A stretch of DNA of 64,000 nt, from NCBI RefSeq assembly GCF_014205215.1, contig NZ_JACHNC010000001.1, positions 7,064,501 through 7,128,500 on the forward strand, read 5' to 3'. The position numbers were made by a program, and so were the translations under genes. The stretch is from Actinoplanes lobatus (GTDB taxonomy: Bacteria > Actinomycetota > Actinomycetes > Mycobacteriales > Micromonosporaceae). The notes beneath the pieces were generated by a model. The model made no database searches, was not told where the DNA came from, and was given only the letters and a program-made list of their open reading frames with translations. This document shows positions 26,051-35,323 of this stretch, piece after piece (the first letter of the stretch is position 1; the number at the start of each line of letters is the position of its first letter).

Positions 26051-26515
26051 GTGCGCGCCCTCCTTCTTGGATGGACCGATGCCGGCAGATCGGCGCCAGC
26101 ATAGACCTTTGCGGCCAACTGGCATCGACGCTCAGCTCAAGGATGAAGCCTCTGGCGGGTGGCTTGAGATGGGACCGTTCGTATGGACGATGCGGACCAC
26201 GGCCGACGTCGGATGGCTGCGGGACATCGAGCCTGAACTGTGCGATGCGGGTGACGAGCTGATGGCCCGGGCGTTACCGGTGTCCGCCGATGCGGACGCG
26301 TGCTACGGGATCCTTGATCCCGCTGACATCAGCGACAACGGCCCGACCTGATCACCATGCCGGGTCTGTCGCCCCGCGACAGTCTCCGCCGCCCCGACCC
26401 AGTGGGACGATGGCGTCGTCCCACTCCTCGAAGACAAGGGGAGGTGCTCCCCTCGGCGGTGCCCGGGGACCACATCGCCGCTGGCCGGCCTCGCCGGACC
26501 TGCCTGCGGCACCGG
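26051..26515. other. Stretch without a supportable gene
   Basis: A plus-strand frame at 26170-26351 (FVWTMRTTADVGWLRDIEPEL) has gene-like composition but no RBS or known family and may be a remnant. The methyltransferase promoter should lie at 26055-26120. Confidence 0.3.
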
Positions 26516-27517
26516 TCAGGCGGCCAGACGCAGCAGACCGGCGAAAAGGAAGAAGCCGGCCGTCAGAGCGAGCAGCACCCGGGGCGTGCGCAGGCCACGC
26601 CACCAGGGCAGTGCCCACAGCAGCGCCCACAGGGCGAGGAACCCGAGCAGGTGCGTGCCGATAACGTCCCAGGTGACTTCTTCGCAACCGTTGACGGCGC
26701 GGACTTCGTCGCAGATGGCCGGGGAGTCGGTGCTGCTGCCGAGGATCACGATGCCTGAGAACAGCACCAGTGCCGGCGCGGCGAACAGCGTCACCAGCGG
26801 TACGCAGATGTAGGCCAGCAGGTCTCGCCGCCGGTCAGCTCCCCACGCCGCGATCCCATGGGCCCGCGGCGTGGCCTGGGCCTCGGTGAACGTCTCGTCG
26901 CCCGGCGTGTCGCTGCAGGTCGCGGCCTCGCCGCCGGCGTCCTCCGGTACGTCGTCACCGGTCTTGGTCTCGCCTGCGGCACCGATCCCGGCCGGGCAGC
27001 CTCTGGCCGCCGTGGCGGCGAGATCCGCTGCGACGGCGGCGGCCTCAGCCGCCTCGGCTGCGGCGGCCGCCGCTTCGGCTGCGGCGTCGGCGGCAGCGGC
27101 AGCGGTATGCGCGGCGAATGCGGCCGCCGCCGCGGCGACCGTTGCGGCGGTAGCCGCCTGCGCCACTACGGAGTCGATCTCCGGGCCTGCCGCGGGTGAA
27201 GGGTCGGGTTCGGCAGCGGTGGCGTCCGGGTCTGTAACAGGCTCCACCACCGCCCGGCTGTCTGCGGCTGATGCTGTGTCGGAGATGCTCTCTCCGTCTC
27301 CGACGGAATCGGCGGTGTCGCCCGCATCGAGGTCACTCCCACTGGTGCCCGGCGAACCCGCCGTAGCCGCCTCGTCGTCCGGCGCTTCCGCGGAAGTAGA
27401 GGACGTCTCATGGTCAGCCGTGGTCGAGGGGGAGTCGTCGGTATTGTTCGGCGCGGTTCCGGACGGGTTGGGGCTGTCGGCGTCCGGCACGGCGGAGGCG
27501 GCACTACGTTCGGACAT
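26516..27517 (-). CDS. Ala-rich membrane protein of unknown function
   Basis: 333 residues in three parts: an acidic Ser/Thr/Asp-rich disordered head (1-115), a very Ala-rich stretch (about 118-175) of AAAEAAEAAA-type heptad-like text that could be a long helix, and a C-terminal half with a short linker and about four hydrophobic helices (LLAYICVPLVTLFAAPALVLF, LLGFLALWALLWALPWW, VLLALTAGFFLFAGLL). The plus strand also has a long open frame here, but only the minus strand gives membrane helices. I recognise no family. Two Cys (ICDEVRAVNGCEEV) sit in an extracytoplasmic loop. Confidence 0.6.
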   Translation of the reverse strand: MSERSAASAVPDADSPNPSGTAPNNTDDSPSTTADHETSSTSAEAPDDEAATAGSPGTSGSDLDAGDTADSVGDGESISDTASAADSRAVVEPVTDPDATAAEPDPSPAAGPEIDSVVAQAATAATVAAAAAAFAAHTAAAAADAAAEAAAAAAEAAEAAAVAADLAATAARGCPAGIGAAGETKTGDDVPEDAGGEAATCSDTPGDETFTEAQATPRAHGIAAWGADRRRDLLAYICVPLVTLFAAPALVLFSGIVILGSSTDSPAICDEVRAVNGCEEVTWDVIGTHLLGFLALWALLWALPWWRGLRTPRVLLALTAGFFLFAGLLRLAA

Positions 27518-27646
27518 GAGGCGAGATCATAAACGGCGGCGCAGGATCGATACCCGTCGTCCCCACTCCTCGGCAGGATCAGCTACTACGCCGCCCCACC
27601 GCGACGAACACCTCTACACCGAGCGCCACCTCAAGGGCCACCGCTG

Positions 27647-27796
27647 CTATGGATCAGCGGAACGGTGGTCGGGAGATCCGTCGGAAGGGTCATGTAACGG
27701 CGTCCAGGCCAGCGCCGCCGCGCCGAGGGCTGCGCCGACGAATGGTGTGAGAACCGCGGTGAGTCCGATCAGCAGCTGTACCCAGATCGCGTCCAT
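27647..27796 (-). CDS. Small single-pass membrane protein
   Basis: 49 residues, ATG at 27796 with AGGCGG upstream, 15 bp after the permease stop. It reads MDAIWVQLLIGLTAVLTPFV, then GAALGAAALAW and a polar tail, i.e. one long or two short membrane helices. Its place directly behind a transporter gene suggests a small accessory subunit, like KdpF-type peptides, but there is no sequence proof. Confidence 0.55.
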   Translation of the reverse strand: MDAIWVQLLIGLTAVLTPFVGAALGAAALAWTPLHDPSDGSPDHRSADP

Positions 27797-27811
27797 GGCC
27801 GCCTGCCGGAT

Positions 27812-29731
27812 TCAGCCGACGTGGACGTGCGGGCGTTGCCGCCGGTCCGGTTCGGCCTGGCGGATCATCTCGCGGGTCACCGGGGCCACCTCGCCCTGGC
27901 CGAAGATGAGATAGCGGGCGAAGTTCGCGACCGGGTTCCCTTCGGTCCATTCGAAGTAGATGTGCGGGCGCCGGTGGGTGGTGTCGCGGATCCACAGCAC
28001 CAGCGCCGCGAGGGCACTGGGCACCGACGAGCTTTCCAGGGTGAGCACCCGGTAGCGGTGGTGCAGCACTTCGCCGCGTACGTGGAGTTCGGTCTCGAAA
28101 TCGGAGGCATCGCGTACGGTCACCTCGACGAACAACACGTCACGCTGGTCGGCCATGTCGTTGTCGGCGATGATCTGCGCCAGCTTCTCGGAATATTCGC
28201 GGGCATCGCGCCGATCCGGCTCATTGGCGATGAGCCTGATCTGCCGACGACTGAGCTCGTCCAGGAAACCTTGGGCGACATGGTCGGCCTCGATGTGGCT
28301 GACGCGCAGCTCGAACGCCCGGAAGACGCGCGAGAGCAGCGAGACCGCGATGATGCCGGCGATGAAGCAGGCCGCGATTTTCACACCGTCCGGGCGTTCC
28401 ACGATGTTGACGATCGTGGTGTAGACGAACACCGCGGTGATGACGCCGAACGCCCAGGTGCGTCCCCGTTGACCGGCGCGGTGGGCGGCCAGCGTCACCG
28501 CGGTGGCGGCCGAGGTGATCAGGACCAGTACACCGGTGGCGTACGCGCCGCCCTGCGCGTCGACGTCGGCGTCGAAGATCCAGGTGATCAGGAATGCGGC
28601 GCCGGTGAAGACCAGCACGAGTGGCCGCACCGCGCGGGCCCAGGACGGGGCCATGCCGAACTTGGGCAGATAGCGGGGGACCAGGTTGAGCAGTCCGGCC
28701 ATGGCTGAGGCCCCGGCGAACCAGAGGATCGCGATGGTCGAGATGTCGTAGATGCTGCCGAAGACGGTGCCCAGGTTCTCGTGCGCCAGGTACGCCAGGG
28801 CCCGGCCGTTGGCCTCACCACCCGGCTCGAACGCGGCCGGCGGGATCAGGATCGTGGTGGCGACGCTACTGGTGATCAGGAAGACGCTCATGATGCCGGC
28901 CGCGGTGGTGAGCAGCCGCTTGCCGCCGCGGATCCGCTGCTGGAGGTCACCCTTGATGTGCGGCATGACGGCCACGCCGGTCTCGAAGCCGGACAGCCCC
29001 AGGGCGAGCTTCGGAAACACCAGCAGGGCGATCCCGACCATGGCCAGAGGGCTGCCGTGCGAGGTGGTCAAAGCGGTGCCCCAGTCGGTGACAGCGTGCG
29101 GGTGGGTCAGCACCTCCCACAAGGCGTCGCCGATCACGATCACGTTCAGGCCCAGGTAGACGGCGACCAGGGCCACCGCGATGCCGATCGCCTCGGTGAA
29201 TCCCTTGAGGAACACCGCGCCGAGCGCCGCGATCAGAACCAGTGTCACCAGGACTTCCTGGCCGTGCCAGGTGGCGGGCCAGAACGGGTTCTCGTCGATG
29301 TGCGCGGTGGCGTCCGCGGCGGACAGCGTGATGGTGATGATGAAGTCGGTGGCCGCGAACCCGAGCAGGGCCAGGACGAACAGCTTGCCCTTCCAAAATG
29401 ACAGCAGCCGGACCAGCATCGCGATCGAGCCCTCGCCGTTCGGGCTCTCGGCGGCGACCCGCCGGTAGACCGGCAGGGCGCCGAGCAGGGTGACCAGCAC
29501 CAGCACCAGCGTGGCCAGAGGCGAGAGCACGCCGGCCGCGAGGGCGGCGATACCGGGCTGGTAGCCCAGCGTGGAGAAGTAGTCCACGCCGGTCAGGCAC
29601 ATCACCTTCCACCACGAGTGCGGCTTCTCCTCGTGCACGTCGGCGTGCGGCCCCGGCTGGCGTGCGGCACGGTCGTTGAGGCCCTTGAGCAGCCATGAAC
29701 GCAATCCGCTGCGTTCGACCGTCGCGGTCAT
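27812..29731 (-). CDS. APC-superfamily permease (amino-acid/K+ transporter-like)
   Basis: 639 residues from ATG at 29731, preceded by GGGAGGAA. About twelve membrane helices in residues 45-480; helix 1 region [26 protein letters not shown] contains the unwound Gly motif of APC carriers. The C-terminal 150 residues are hydrophilic ([42 protein letters not shown]), a cytoplasmic domain reminiscent of KUP/KimA-type transporters. The substrate is not readable; amino acids or potassium are the candidates. No riboswitch was recognised upstream. Confidence 0.85.
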   Translation of the reverse strand: MTATVERSGLRSWLLKGLNDRAARQPGPHADVHEEKPHSWWKVMCLTGVDYFSTLGYQPGIAALAAGVLSPLATLVLVLVTLLGALPVYRRVAAESPNGEGSIAMLVRLLSFWKGKLFVLALLGFAATDFIITITLSAADATAHIDENPFWPATWHGQEVLVTLVLIAALGAVFLKGFTEAIGIAVALVAVYLGLNVIVIGDALWEVLTHPHAVTDWGTALTTSHGSPLAMVGIALLVFPKLALGLSGFETGVAVMPHIKGDLQQRIRGGKRLLTTAAGIMSVFLITSSVATTILIPPAAFEPGGEANGRALAYLAHENLGTVFGSIYDISTIAILWFAGASAMAGLLNLVPRYLPKFGMAPSWARAVRPLVLVFTGAAFLITWIFDADVDAQGGAYATGVLVLITSAATAVTLAAHRAGQRGRTWAFGVITAVFVYTTIVNIVERPDGVKIAACFIAGIIAVSLLSRVFRAFELRVSHIEADHVAQGFLDELSRRQIRLIANEPDRRDAREYSEKLAQIIADNDMADQRDVLFVEVTVRDASDFETELHVRGEVLHHRYRVLTLESSSVPSALAALVLWIRDTTHRRPHIYFEWTEGNPVANFARYLIFGQGEVAPVTREMIRQAEPDRRQRPHVHVG

Positions 29732-30300
29732 CGCTTGTTCCTCCCGGCATGGTCGGGCCGCGCCCGAATCCGCGACCCCGGGAATCCTGACACCGGGAGG
29801 GCGGCGGATCTTGATCATGCCGCGTTAATAAAACGTCAAAAATCTTGGATCTCGAGGCCCACAAGGTCAAACCCATTCCCGGTACGGCTGTGCCGAGTCC
29901 CGCAACTGCCGGTGGGCGAGCCGGGCGCACCCTCCCGGCCGATGCCGGCCGCCGGCTCATGGGAGCGCGTCGCCGTCAAAATCTACTCGCACGTACGTCA
30001 ATTTCCGATCGCTGGGCGCGGCGACGTTCGTGGGGTTCCTCGCGAATCAGTACGGCGAGCTGACCAGCGACCGCGGTGCATGGTCGAATGTCGTGATCAT
30101 CGTGGTGGCGGCGATGCGAGGCGTGCCCTTGTCACGTCTGGCGGCTGACTACGGCACTCCGCTGCACGTACCGGACGAGGCAGACCTGGGGGAGTGCTGC
30201 GCCGAATACGCGGCCGCGTACGGTCCCGGTGGTGCCGCCTACCGCGCGAAGGCCGGCTTGGCCGATCGCCGATTCGGGCTCTCGCCGGTCCGCGAAGAGG
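29732..30300. other. Mostly gene-free gap with one weak frame
   Basis: Holds the permease promoter (AT-richer gcgttaataaaacgtcaaaaat at 29821-29843). A plus frame at 30030-30305 (FLANQYGELTSDRGAWSNVVI..) could encode about 90 residues, but without RBS, good start or family it is left uncalled. Confidence 0.35.
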
Positions 30301-30301
30301 C

Positions 30302-30322
30302 TTGACCCTGACGCTGCGTCAA
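30302..30322 (+). promoter_or_regulatory. MerR-type operator/promoter of the drrAB-merR operon
   Basis: TTGACCCTGACGCTGCGTCAA contains the perfect palindrome TGACG-CTG-CGTCA (30309-30321) with TTGAC as a -35. TGACGCTGCGTCA is the classic site of actinobacterial MerR regulators of the TipA/SkgA kind. The start codon is only 19 bp downstream. Confidence 0.75.
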
Positions 30323-30340
30323 CCCTTCATGCTGTGCGGC

Positions 30341-31123
30341 ATGAGCATGACATCGACGGCTGATGCGATACACGTACGGGGCCTGGAGAAGGCATTCAAG
30401 GATCTGAAGGTGCTGCGTGGTGTGGACATCGACGTGGCGCGGGGCAGCATCTTCGCGCTGCTCGGCTCGAACGGGGCGGGCAAGACCACGCTGGTGCGGA
30501 TCCTGTCCACGCTGCTGCGGGCGGACGCCGGCACCGCGACGGTCAACGGGTTCGACGTCGCGGCGCAGGCCGCCGATGTCCGTGAGTCGATCAGCCTCAC
30601 CGGGCAGTTCGCGGCGGTCGACGAGATCCTCACCGGGAGGGAGAACCTCGTCATGGTGGCCAAGCTGCGCCACCTCAACGACCCGGGCGCGATCGCGGAC
30701 GACCTTCTGAGGCGGTTCTCGCTGACCGAGGCGGGCGGCCGGCGGGTGGCGACGTACTCCGGTGGCATGCGCCGCCGCCTCGACATCTCGATGAGCCTGA
30801 TCGGGAACCCGCCGGTGATCTTCCTGGACGAGCCGACGACCGGCCTGGATCCGGAGGCCCGCCTCGAAGTGTGGCAGGCGGTCAAGGAGCTCGCCGCAGG
30901 CGGCACGACGGTGCTGCTCACGACGCAGTATCTGGACGAGGCGGAGCACCTCGCCGACCGGATCGCGATCCTGCACGAGGGCCGGATCATCGTGGACGGC
31001 ACCCTCGCCGAGCTCAAGCAACTCCTCCCACCGGCCAGAGTCGAGTACGTCGAGAAGCAGCCCACCCTCGAGGACGTCTTCCTCACCCTCGTCGGCGCCC
31101 GCAAGAATGGGGAAAACCAGTGA
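30341..31123 (+). CDS. DrrA-type ABC transporter ATP-binding protein
   Basis: 260 residues from ATG at 30341. Walker A LGSNGAGKTTLV, Q-loop LTGQFAAVDEILTGREN, signature YSGGMRRRLDISMSL, Walker B VIFLDEPTTGLD, H-loop-equivalent LLTTQYLDEAEHL. The GMRRRLD signature and TQYLDEAE block are typical of daunorubicin-resistance-like exporters. It pairs with the permease that follows (GTGA overlap). Expression is probably set by the MerR regulator encoded third. Confidence 0.93.
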   Translation: MSMTSTADAIHVRGLEKAFKDLKVLRGVDIDVARGSIFALLGSNGAGKTTLVRILSTLLRADAGTATVNGFDVAAQAADVRESISLTGQFAAVDEILTGRENLVMVAKLRHLNDPGAIADDLLRRFSLTEAGGRRVATYSGGMRRRLDISMSLIGNPPVIFLDEPTTGLDPEARLEVWQAVKELAAGGTTVLLTTQYLDEAEHLADRIAILHEGRIIVDGTLAELKQLLPPARVEYVEKQPTLEDVFLTLVGARKNGENQ

Positions 31124-31881
31124 ACAGGCACTTCTTCGGCGACACCGGTGTGCTGCTCAGCCGCTCGCTGCGGCACATCGCACGCAGCCCGGACACCATC
31201 ATCACCACCGCGATCATGCCGATCGCCTTCATGCTGCTGTTCGTCTACGTCTTCGGCGGCGCGATCGAGACCGGCACCGACTCGTACGTCAACTACCTGC
31301 TGCCCGGCATCCTGATCATCACGATCGCCTCGGGTATCTCCTACACCGCGTACCGGCTCTTCCTGGACCTACAGGGCGGCATCTTCGAACGGTTCCAGTC
31401 CATGCCGATCGCCCGGTCGTCGGTGTTGTGGGCGCACGTGCTGACCTCACTGGTCGCCAACCTGATCTCGCTCGTGGTCGTGGTCGGGGTCGCCCTGCTG
31501 TTGGGCTTCCGCACCGGGACAGACGTGCTGGGGTGGCTGGCCGTCATTGGCATCCTGGTCCTGTTCACCCTGGCGCTGACCTGGATCGCCGTGATCCCCG
31601 GGCTGACCGCGAAGTCCGTGGACGGCGCCAGCGCGTTCGCCTACCCGTTGATCCTCCTGCCGTTCGTCAGCTCGGCCTTCGTGCCCACCGAGTCGATGCC
31701 CGGCCCGGTGCGCGCCTTCGCCGAGAACCAGCCGGTGACCTCCATCGTCGACGCGCTGCGGAACCTGTTCACCGAGCAGCCGGTCGGCACCGGCATCTGG
31801 ACGGCCCTGGCCTGGTGCGCCGGCATTCTCGTGGTCGCCTACCTGTTCGCCAACCTGGCGTACCGGCGCAAGATCTCCTGA
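31120..31881 (+). CDS. DrrB-type ABC-2 permease
   Basis: 253 residues, GTG at 31120 overlapping the ATPase stop (GTGA). Six membrane helices in the ABC-2 plan, with the conserved YLLPGILIITIASGISYTAYRL and FERFQSMPIARSS (coupling region). Together with the ATPase it should export a hydrophobic drug or metabolite. No other resistance or biosynthetic genes are adjacent, so the cargo is unknown. Confidence 0.92.
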   Translation: MNRHFFGDTGVLLSRSLRHIARSPDTIITTAIMPIAFMLLFVYVFGGAIETGTDSYVNYLLPGILIITIASGISYTAYRLFLDLQGGIFERFQSMPIARSSVLWAHVLTSLVANLISLVVVVGVALLLGFRTGTDVLGWLAVIGILVLFTLALTWIAVIPGLTAKSVDGASAFAYPLILLPFVSSAFVPTESMPGPVRAFAENQPVTSIVDALRNLFTEQPVGTGIWTALAWCAGILVVAYLFANLAYRRKIS

Positions 31882-31901
31882 GAAGCGGCAGGATCTCCAG
31901 C

Positions 31902-32705
31902 ATGCTGACGATCGGTCAACTGGCGTCGTATGCCGGCGTCACTGTGCGCACGGTGCGGCACTACCACCAGATCGGCCTGCTGCCGGAGCCGGAGCGCGAC
32001 AACTCCGGCTACCGGCGGTATGGCGCGACCGCCGTGGTGTCCCTTATCAAGGTCCGTACTCTCGCCGAAGCCGGTGTGCCGCTCTCCGAGATCGACTCCC
32101 TGCTGCAGGCCGACGCACCGGCGTTCGCCGCGGCGATCCAGCGGATCGACGCCCGGCTGTCCGACGAGATCGCCCAGCGGGAGAACAGCCGCAAACAGAT
32201 CGCCCAGCTCGCCGCCGGGGACCATGCCGCGCTTCCCTCGGAGGTCGCGTTCTATCTAAACAGGCTGCGGGAGATCGGGGCGTCCGAGCGGTTGGTGCAC
32301 GCCGAGCGAGACGGGTGGATCCTGATGACGGCGCGCTGGCCGGACCGGGTCCGCGAGTGGATGCCTTCGAAGCTGGCACAACTCGAAGACCCTCGGCTGG
32401 TGCGGCTCTACCAGGTCCTCTCGCGGCTCCTCGAAGGCGGCGAGATCGACGAAGCGCTGCTGGAGGAGGCCGCGGACATCATGGCCGTACTGGCCGAGGA
32501 GGCACACGCCGGCGGTGATGTGATGAGCGAGGACGACCTGGAAGATGGTCTGCCGTTCGACCTGCTCGACGCATTCGCCGTCGAGGTCGACCCCCGAGCG
32601 CAGCGGATGCGCGACCTGATGCGCAAGCGAGGCTGGGAGAGCTGGACCCGGCAGGAACGAGTAGCGGGTCCTGTGCCTCCCGTCGTCGAGCGCCAGCGGA
32701 CGTGA
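31902..32705 (+). CDS. MerR-family regulator of the DrrAB exporter
   Basis: 267 residues. N-terminal MerR HTH (LTIGQLASYAGVTVRTVRHYHQIGLLPEP, YRRYGATAVVSLIKV), coiled-coil dimer helix (IQRIDARLSDEIAQRENSRKQI), then a 150-residue helical C-terminal domain, larger than in metal-sensing MerRs and lacking a Cys cluster, hence a drug/ligand sensor. It lies 20 bp after drrB in the same operon and probably binds 30302-30322. Confidence 0.92.
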   Translation: MLTIGQLASYAGVTVRTVRHYHQIGLLPEPERDNSGYRRYGATAVVSLIKVRTLAEAGVPLSEIDSLLQADAPAFAAAIQRIDARLSDEIAQRENSRKQIAQLAAGDHAALPSEVAFYLNRLREIGASERLVHAERDGWILMTARWPDRVREWMPSKLAQLEDPRLVRLYQVLSRLLEGGEIDEALLEEAADIMAVLAEEAHAGGDVMSEDDLEDGLPFDLLDAFAVEVDPRAQRMRDLMRKRGWESWTRQERVAGPVPPVVERQRT

Positions 32706-32895
32706 CGGCGGGTGATTTTCTCGCGATGGCCGGCACGGGGCGTACCACCAGGCCGGCGAGCCCGTGGCCGGCCGGCCGTGGTGTCGGTCGCCGATGGTTT
32801 CCCCGTGCCCTGCAGCGCCGGGTGACCGTCACCGACCTGTTGGAGCGGTCACGCTGAGACTTCGCTGGCGGTGATGGGGCTGGCCGGTGGGTTGG

Positions 32896-33516
32896 TCAGG
32901 CGTGTGTGTTGTGGCGGGTCTGGCCGATGCGGGGCAGGAAGCGGCCGGTGCGTCGGGTGTAGCCGGTGTAGGTCTCGCCGTGGGCGGTGCGTAGGTAGGG
33001 CTCTTCGACGGTGCGGACCTGTAGTTCGAGTGCGGCGATCACAGCTGCCAGGACGAGCAGTTGGGGCCAGGTCGGTGTCATGGCGGTGATGCCGGCCATG
33101 GCGATGATCATCGCGGTGAAGATGGGGTTGCGTACGAGTGCGAAGACGCCGCTGGTGACGAGGGTGGTGGTTTCGCCGGCGTCGACGCCGATGCGCCAGG
33201 AGGTGCCCATCGCGGCCTGTGCGGCCGGGATGGCGACGAATCCGGCGACGGCGACGATCAGTCCGGCGACCTGAACGGCCCGGTGATCGAGGGCGCTCAC
33301 CGGGTGCAGGGCTCCTGTCGCGTGCAGTAGGGGAGCGGTGAGCCCGCCGAGTAGACCGGCCGCGACCAGTATCTGTGCCCACCAGGCCGGGGTGCCGGTC
33401 GGAGGGCGGCTGTGCCGGTGGCCGGTGTCGCCGGTGCGGCGTTTGTGCAGCCAGGTTCGCAGTCCGAATGCGGTGAGCGTGCCGGTCAGGTTGAGGGTGA
33501 ACGCGAGCCAGGCCAT
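32896..33516 (-). CDS. Isoprenylcysteine carboxyl-methyltransferase-family membrane protein
   Basis: 206 residues from ATG at 33516 with GAAGGAGAT upstream. Four to five membrane helices followed by the ICMT/PEMT-type C-terminus: GVFALVRNPIFTAMIIAMAG, then EEPYLRTAHGETYTGYTRRTGRFLP (the HG..Y..Y signature of the SAM-binding end). Bacterial members methylate lipids or small molecules of unknown nature. It is divergent from the CmtR-like sensor across a perfect operator, so it may be part of the metal response. Confidence 0.8.
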   Translation of the reverse strand: MAWLAFTLNLTGTLTAFGLRTWLHKRRTGDTGHRHSRPPTGTPAWWAQILVAAGLLGGLTAPLLHATGALHPVSALDHRAVQVAGLIVAVAGFVAIPAAQAAMGTSWRIGVDAGETTTLVTSGVFALVRNPIFTAMIIAMAGITAMTPTWPQLLVLAAVIAALELQVRTVEEPYLRTAHGETYTGYTRRTGRFLPRIGQTRHNTHA

Positions 33517-33552
33517 GGTGATCTCCTTCGATTCCGGAGGCTTCGATTGGCG

Positions 33553-33576
33553 ACAGTACAGCATCGGCTGTACTGT
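33553..33576. promoter_or_regulatory. Operator between ICMT gene and cmtR-like gene
   Basis: Perfect inverted repeat ACAGTACAG-CATCGG-CTGTACTGT (9-bp arms, 6-bp spacer), 6 bp before the cmtR GTG and 36 bp before the ICMT ATG. Such 9-bp symmetric sites are typical of ArsR/SmtB repressors. The short distance to GTG suggests a leaderless transcript. Confidence 0.75.
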
Positions 33577-33582
33577 TTGGGC

Positions 33583-33912
33583 GTGGAGATCCTGACGCAC
33601 GGCTCGGTGCTGGCCCGGTTCGGCCATGCCCTGTCCGACCCGACCCGAGCCCGGCTGCTGCTCGCTCTGCGGGAAGGGCCGGGCTACCCGGCCGAACTGG
33701 CTGACCTGCTGGGCTGTACCCGGCAGAAGCTGTCGAACCATCTGACCTGCTTGCGCGGCTGTGGCCTGGTGGCCGCTGTCCCCGAGGGCCGCCGGGTCCG
33801 TTACGAGCTGGCCGATCGGCGGCTGGCGCACGCGCTGGGCGATCTGCTCGGTGTGGTGCTGGCCGTCGACCCGGACGCCTGCCCCGACTCGGCGGAGAAG
33901 GGCTGCTGCTGA
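33583..33912 (+). CDS. ArsR-family metal sensor, CmtR-like (Cd/Pb)
   Basis: 109 residues from GTG at 33583. ArsR winged helix with LSDPTRARLLLALREGPGYP, recognition helix TRQKLSNHLTCLRGCGL and wing GRRVRYELAD. Cys56 and Cys60 in CLRGC and Cys100 near the tail align with Cys57, Cys61 and Cys102 that bind Cd/Pb in Mycobacterium CmtR; the tail adds Cys108-Cys109. The stop overlaps the CDF ATG (TGATG), giving a sensor-transporter operon derepressed by metal. The gene name is by similarity only. Confidence 0.85.
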   Translation: MEILTHGSVLARFGHALSDPTRARLLLALREGPGYPAELADLLGCTRQKLSNHLTCLRGCGLVAAVPEGRRVRYELADRRLAHALGDLLGVVLAVDPDACPDSAEKGCC

Positions 33913-34622
33913 TGACCGGTCGGCTGATCCAGATCTCGCCCGCCGGCCCGTCGCCGCAGCGGCGGGACCTGTTGAGCCGCCGGATCCGGTTGCTGGTGGC
34001 CGCGACCATCACCTACAACGTGATCGAGGCGGTCGTCGCGATCACCGCCGGCACCATCGCGTTGTCGACCGCGCTGATCGGGTTCGGCCTCGACTCGGTC
34101 ATCGAGGTGTCCTCGGCCGCGGCGGTGGCCTGGCAGTTCGCCGGCAAGGATCCCGAGCGGCGGGAGAGGACCGCGCTGCGGATCATCGCGGTGTCGTTCT
34201 TCGCCCTGGCCGCCTACGTCACCGTCGAGTCGGTCCGGGCGCTGATCGGCGGCGCGGAAGCCGAGCACTCCACCGTCGGCCTGGTCCTGGCGGCGCTGTC
34301 ACTGGCGATCATGCCGGGCCTCTCGTACGCACAGCGCCGGGCCGGTCGTGAACTGGGTTCCCGTTCGGCGGTCGCCGACTCCAAGCAGACGCTGCTGTGC
34401 ACGTACCTGTCCGCGGTGTTGCTGGTCGGTCTCGCGGTGAACAGCCTGTTCGGCTGGTCCTGGGCGGACCCGATCGCGGCGCTGGTCATCGCCGCCGTCG
34501 CTGTCAAAGAAGGCCGTGAAGCGTGGCGCGGCGACGCCTGCTGCGCACCCAACGCACGTGCCGGAACCACGGCAGCGGATACAGGCGGAGGCTGTACTGA
34601 CGGCTGCTCCGACAAGCCGTAG
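33912..34622 (+). CDS. Cation-diffusion-facilitator-like metal transporter
   Basis: 236 residues. Membrane helices include NVIEAVVAITAGTIALSTALIGFGLDSVIEVSSA, the CDF helix 2 site with GFGLDS (transport-site Asp), and LFGWSWADPIAALVIAAVAVKEG carrying the second-site Asp. The usual cytoplasmic domain is missing and replaced by a short Cys-rich tail (DACCAPN, GGCTDGCSDKP), as in compact CDFs linked to CmtR. Translationally coupled to the sensor; it should export Cd, Pb or Zn. Confidence 0.88.
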   Translation: MTGRLIQISPAGPSPQRRDLLSRRIRLLVAATITYNVIEAVVAITAGTIALSTALIGFGLDSVIEVSSAAAVAWQFAGKDPERRERTALRIIAVSFFALAAYVTVESVRALIGGAEAEHSTVGLVLAALSLAIMPGLSYAQRRAGRELGSRSAVADSKQTLLCTYLSAVLLVGLAVNSLFGWSWADPIAALVIAAVAVKEGREAWRGDACCAPNARAGTTAADTGGGCTDGCSDKP

Positions 34623-34820
34623 AGACGGCGGAGTGTCTGGTGGCTGTTTGACCCCAGCCCGGCGGCGGGCCGGCGAGCGCCGACGAGAACGCGGTACCTG
34701 AAGACCGGGCGGCCAAGCACGTGAGTATCGGCTCTACCCGGATCGGTCTCGCCAGTACGTTCGGTTGCCCCGCGTCGGCCTGCGATCGCCGCATCCGCCA
34801 CGCCGTACAGTCAGCGGTTG

Positions 34821-35234
34821 ATGGACGCCGTGTGGAAGATCGCGATCGGTGCCGGTGTCGGGCTGATCCTGGTGTGGCTGGCACTGATCGTGGCGTTGCT
34901 GCTGGCCGGCCGTCGCTTTGAACGTCCCGGCCTCGGGGAGATGCTGCGGCTGCTGCCGGACCTGCTGCGCCTGCTCAAACGCCTGGCAGGCGACAAGGGT
35001 CTGCCCCGTGGGGTACGGGTACGGCTGTGGCTGCTGCTGGTCTACCTCGCCGTACCGATCGATCTGATCCCGGACTTCATTCCGGTCATCGGCTACGCCG
35101 ACGACGCGATCGTCGTCGCGCTCGTCTTACGATCGGTGGCCCGGCGCGCCGGCGCTCAGGCTCTACATCGGCACTGGCCCGGCAGCCCGGCAGGGCTCGC
35201 CGCCGTACTCCGCACGGCCGGCATCCGCGACTGA
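34821..35234 (+). CDS. DUF1232 (YkvA-like) membrane protein
   Basis: 137 residues from ATG at 34821. An N-terminal helix (GAGVGLILVWLALIVALLLAG) and the DUF1232 core LWLLLVYLAVPIDLIPDFIPVIGYADDAIVV, whose PIDLIPD..P..GY.DD pattern defines the family. The function is unknown; members often sit near stress or metal genes. It stands alone between the CDF and MerR operons. Confidence 0.88.
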   Translation: MDAVWKIAIGAGVGLILVWLALIVALLLAGRRFERPGLGEMLRLLPDLLRLLKRLAGDKGLPRGVRVRLWLLLVYLAVPIDLIPDFIPVIGYADDAIVVALVLRSVARRAGAQALHRHWPGSPAGLAAVLRTAGIRD

Positions 35235-35285
35235 CGACGAGACTCCATCCCGATCATGGTGCGGAACATCAGTGCATCTTGGGAC

Positions 35286-35317
35286 TTGCATCCGGTACCC
35301 AGGTACAGGCTTACCGT
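35286..35317 (+). promoter_or_regulatory. MerR-type promoter of the metal operon
   Basis: TTGCAT (-35, 35286-35291), 19-20 bp spacer and TTACCGT (-10 region, 35311-35317) surround the palindrome GTACC-CA-GGTAC (35295-35306). The long spacer with a centred dyad is the signature of MerR-activated promoters. The start codon follows at 35324. Confidence 0.75.
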
Positions 35318-35323
35318 CGAGGC

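Noticed and set aside
26871..27914. Plus-strand Ala/Ser-rich frame of 347 codons
   Set aside because: Low-complexity reading of the GCC/GGC-rich stretch; the minus strand gives membrane helices instead.
29732..29880. Riboswitch (c-di-AMP type) upstream of the APC permease
   Set aside because: The expected conserved core blocks were not found; only a normal RBS is seen.
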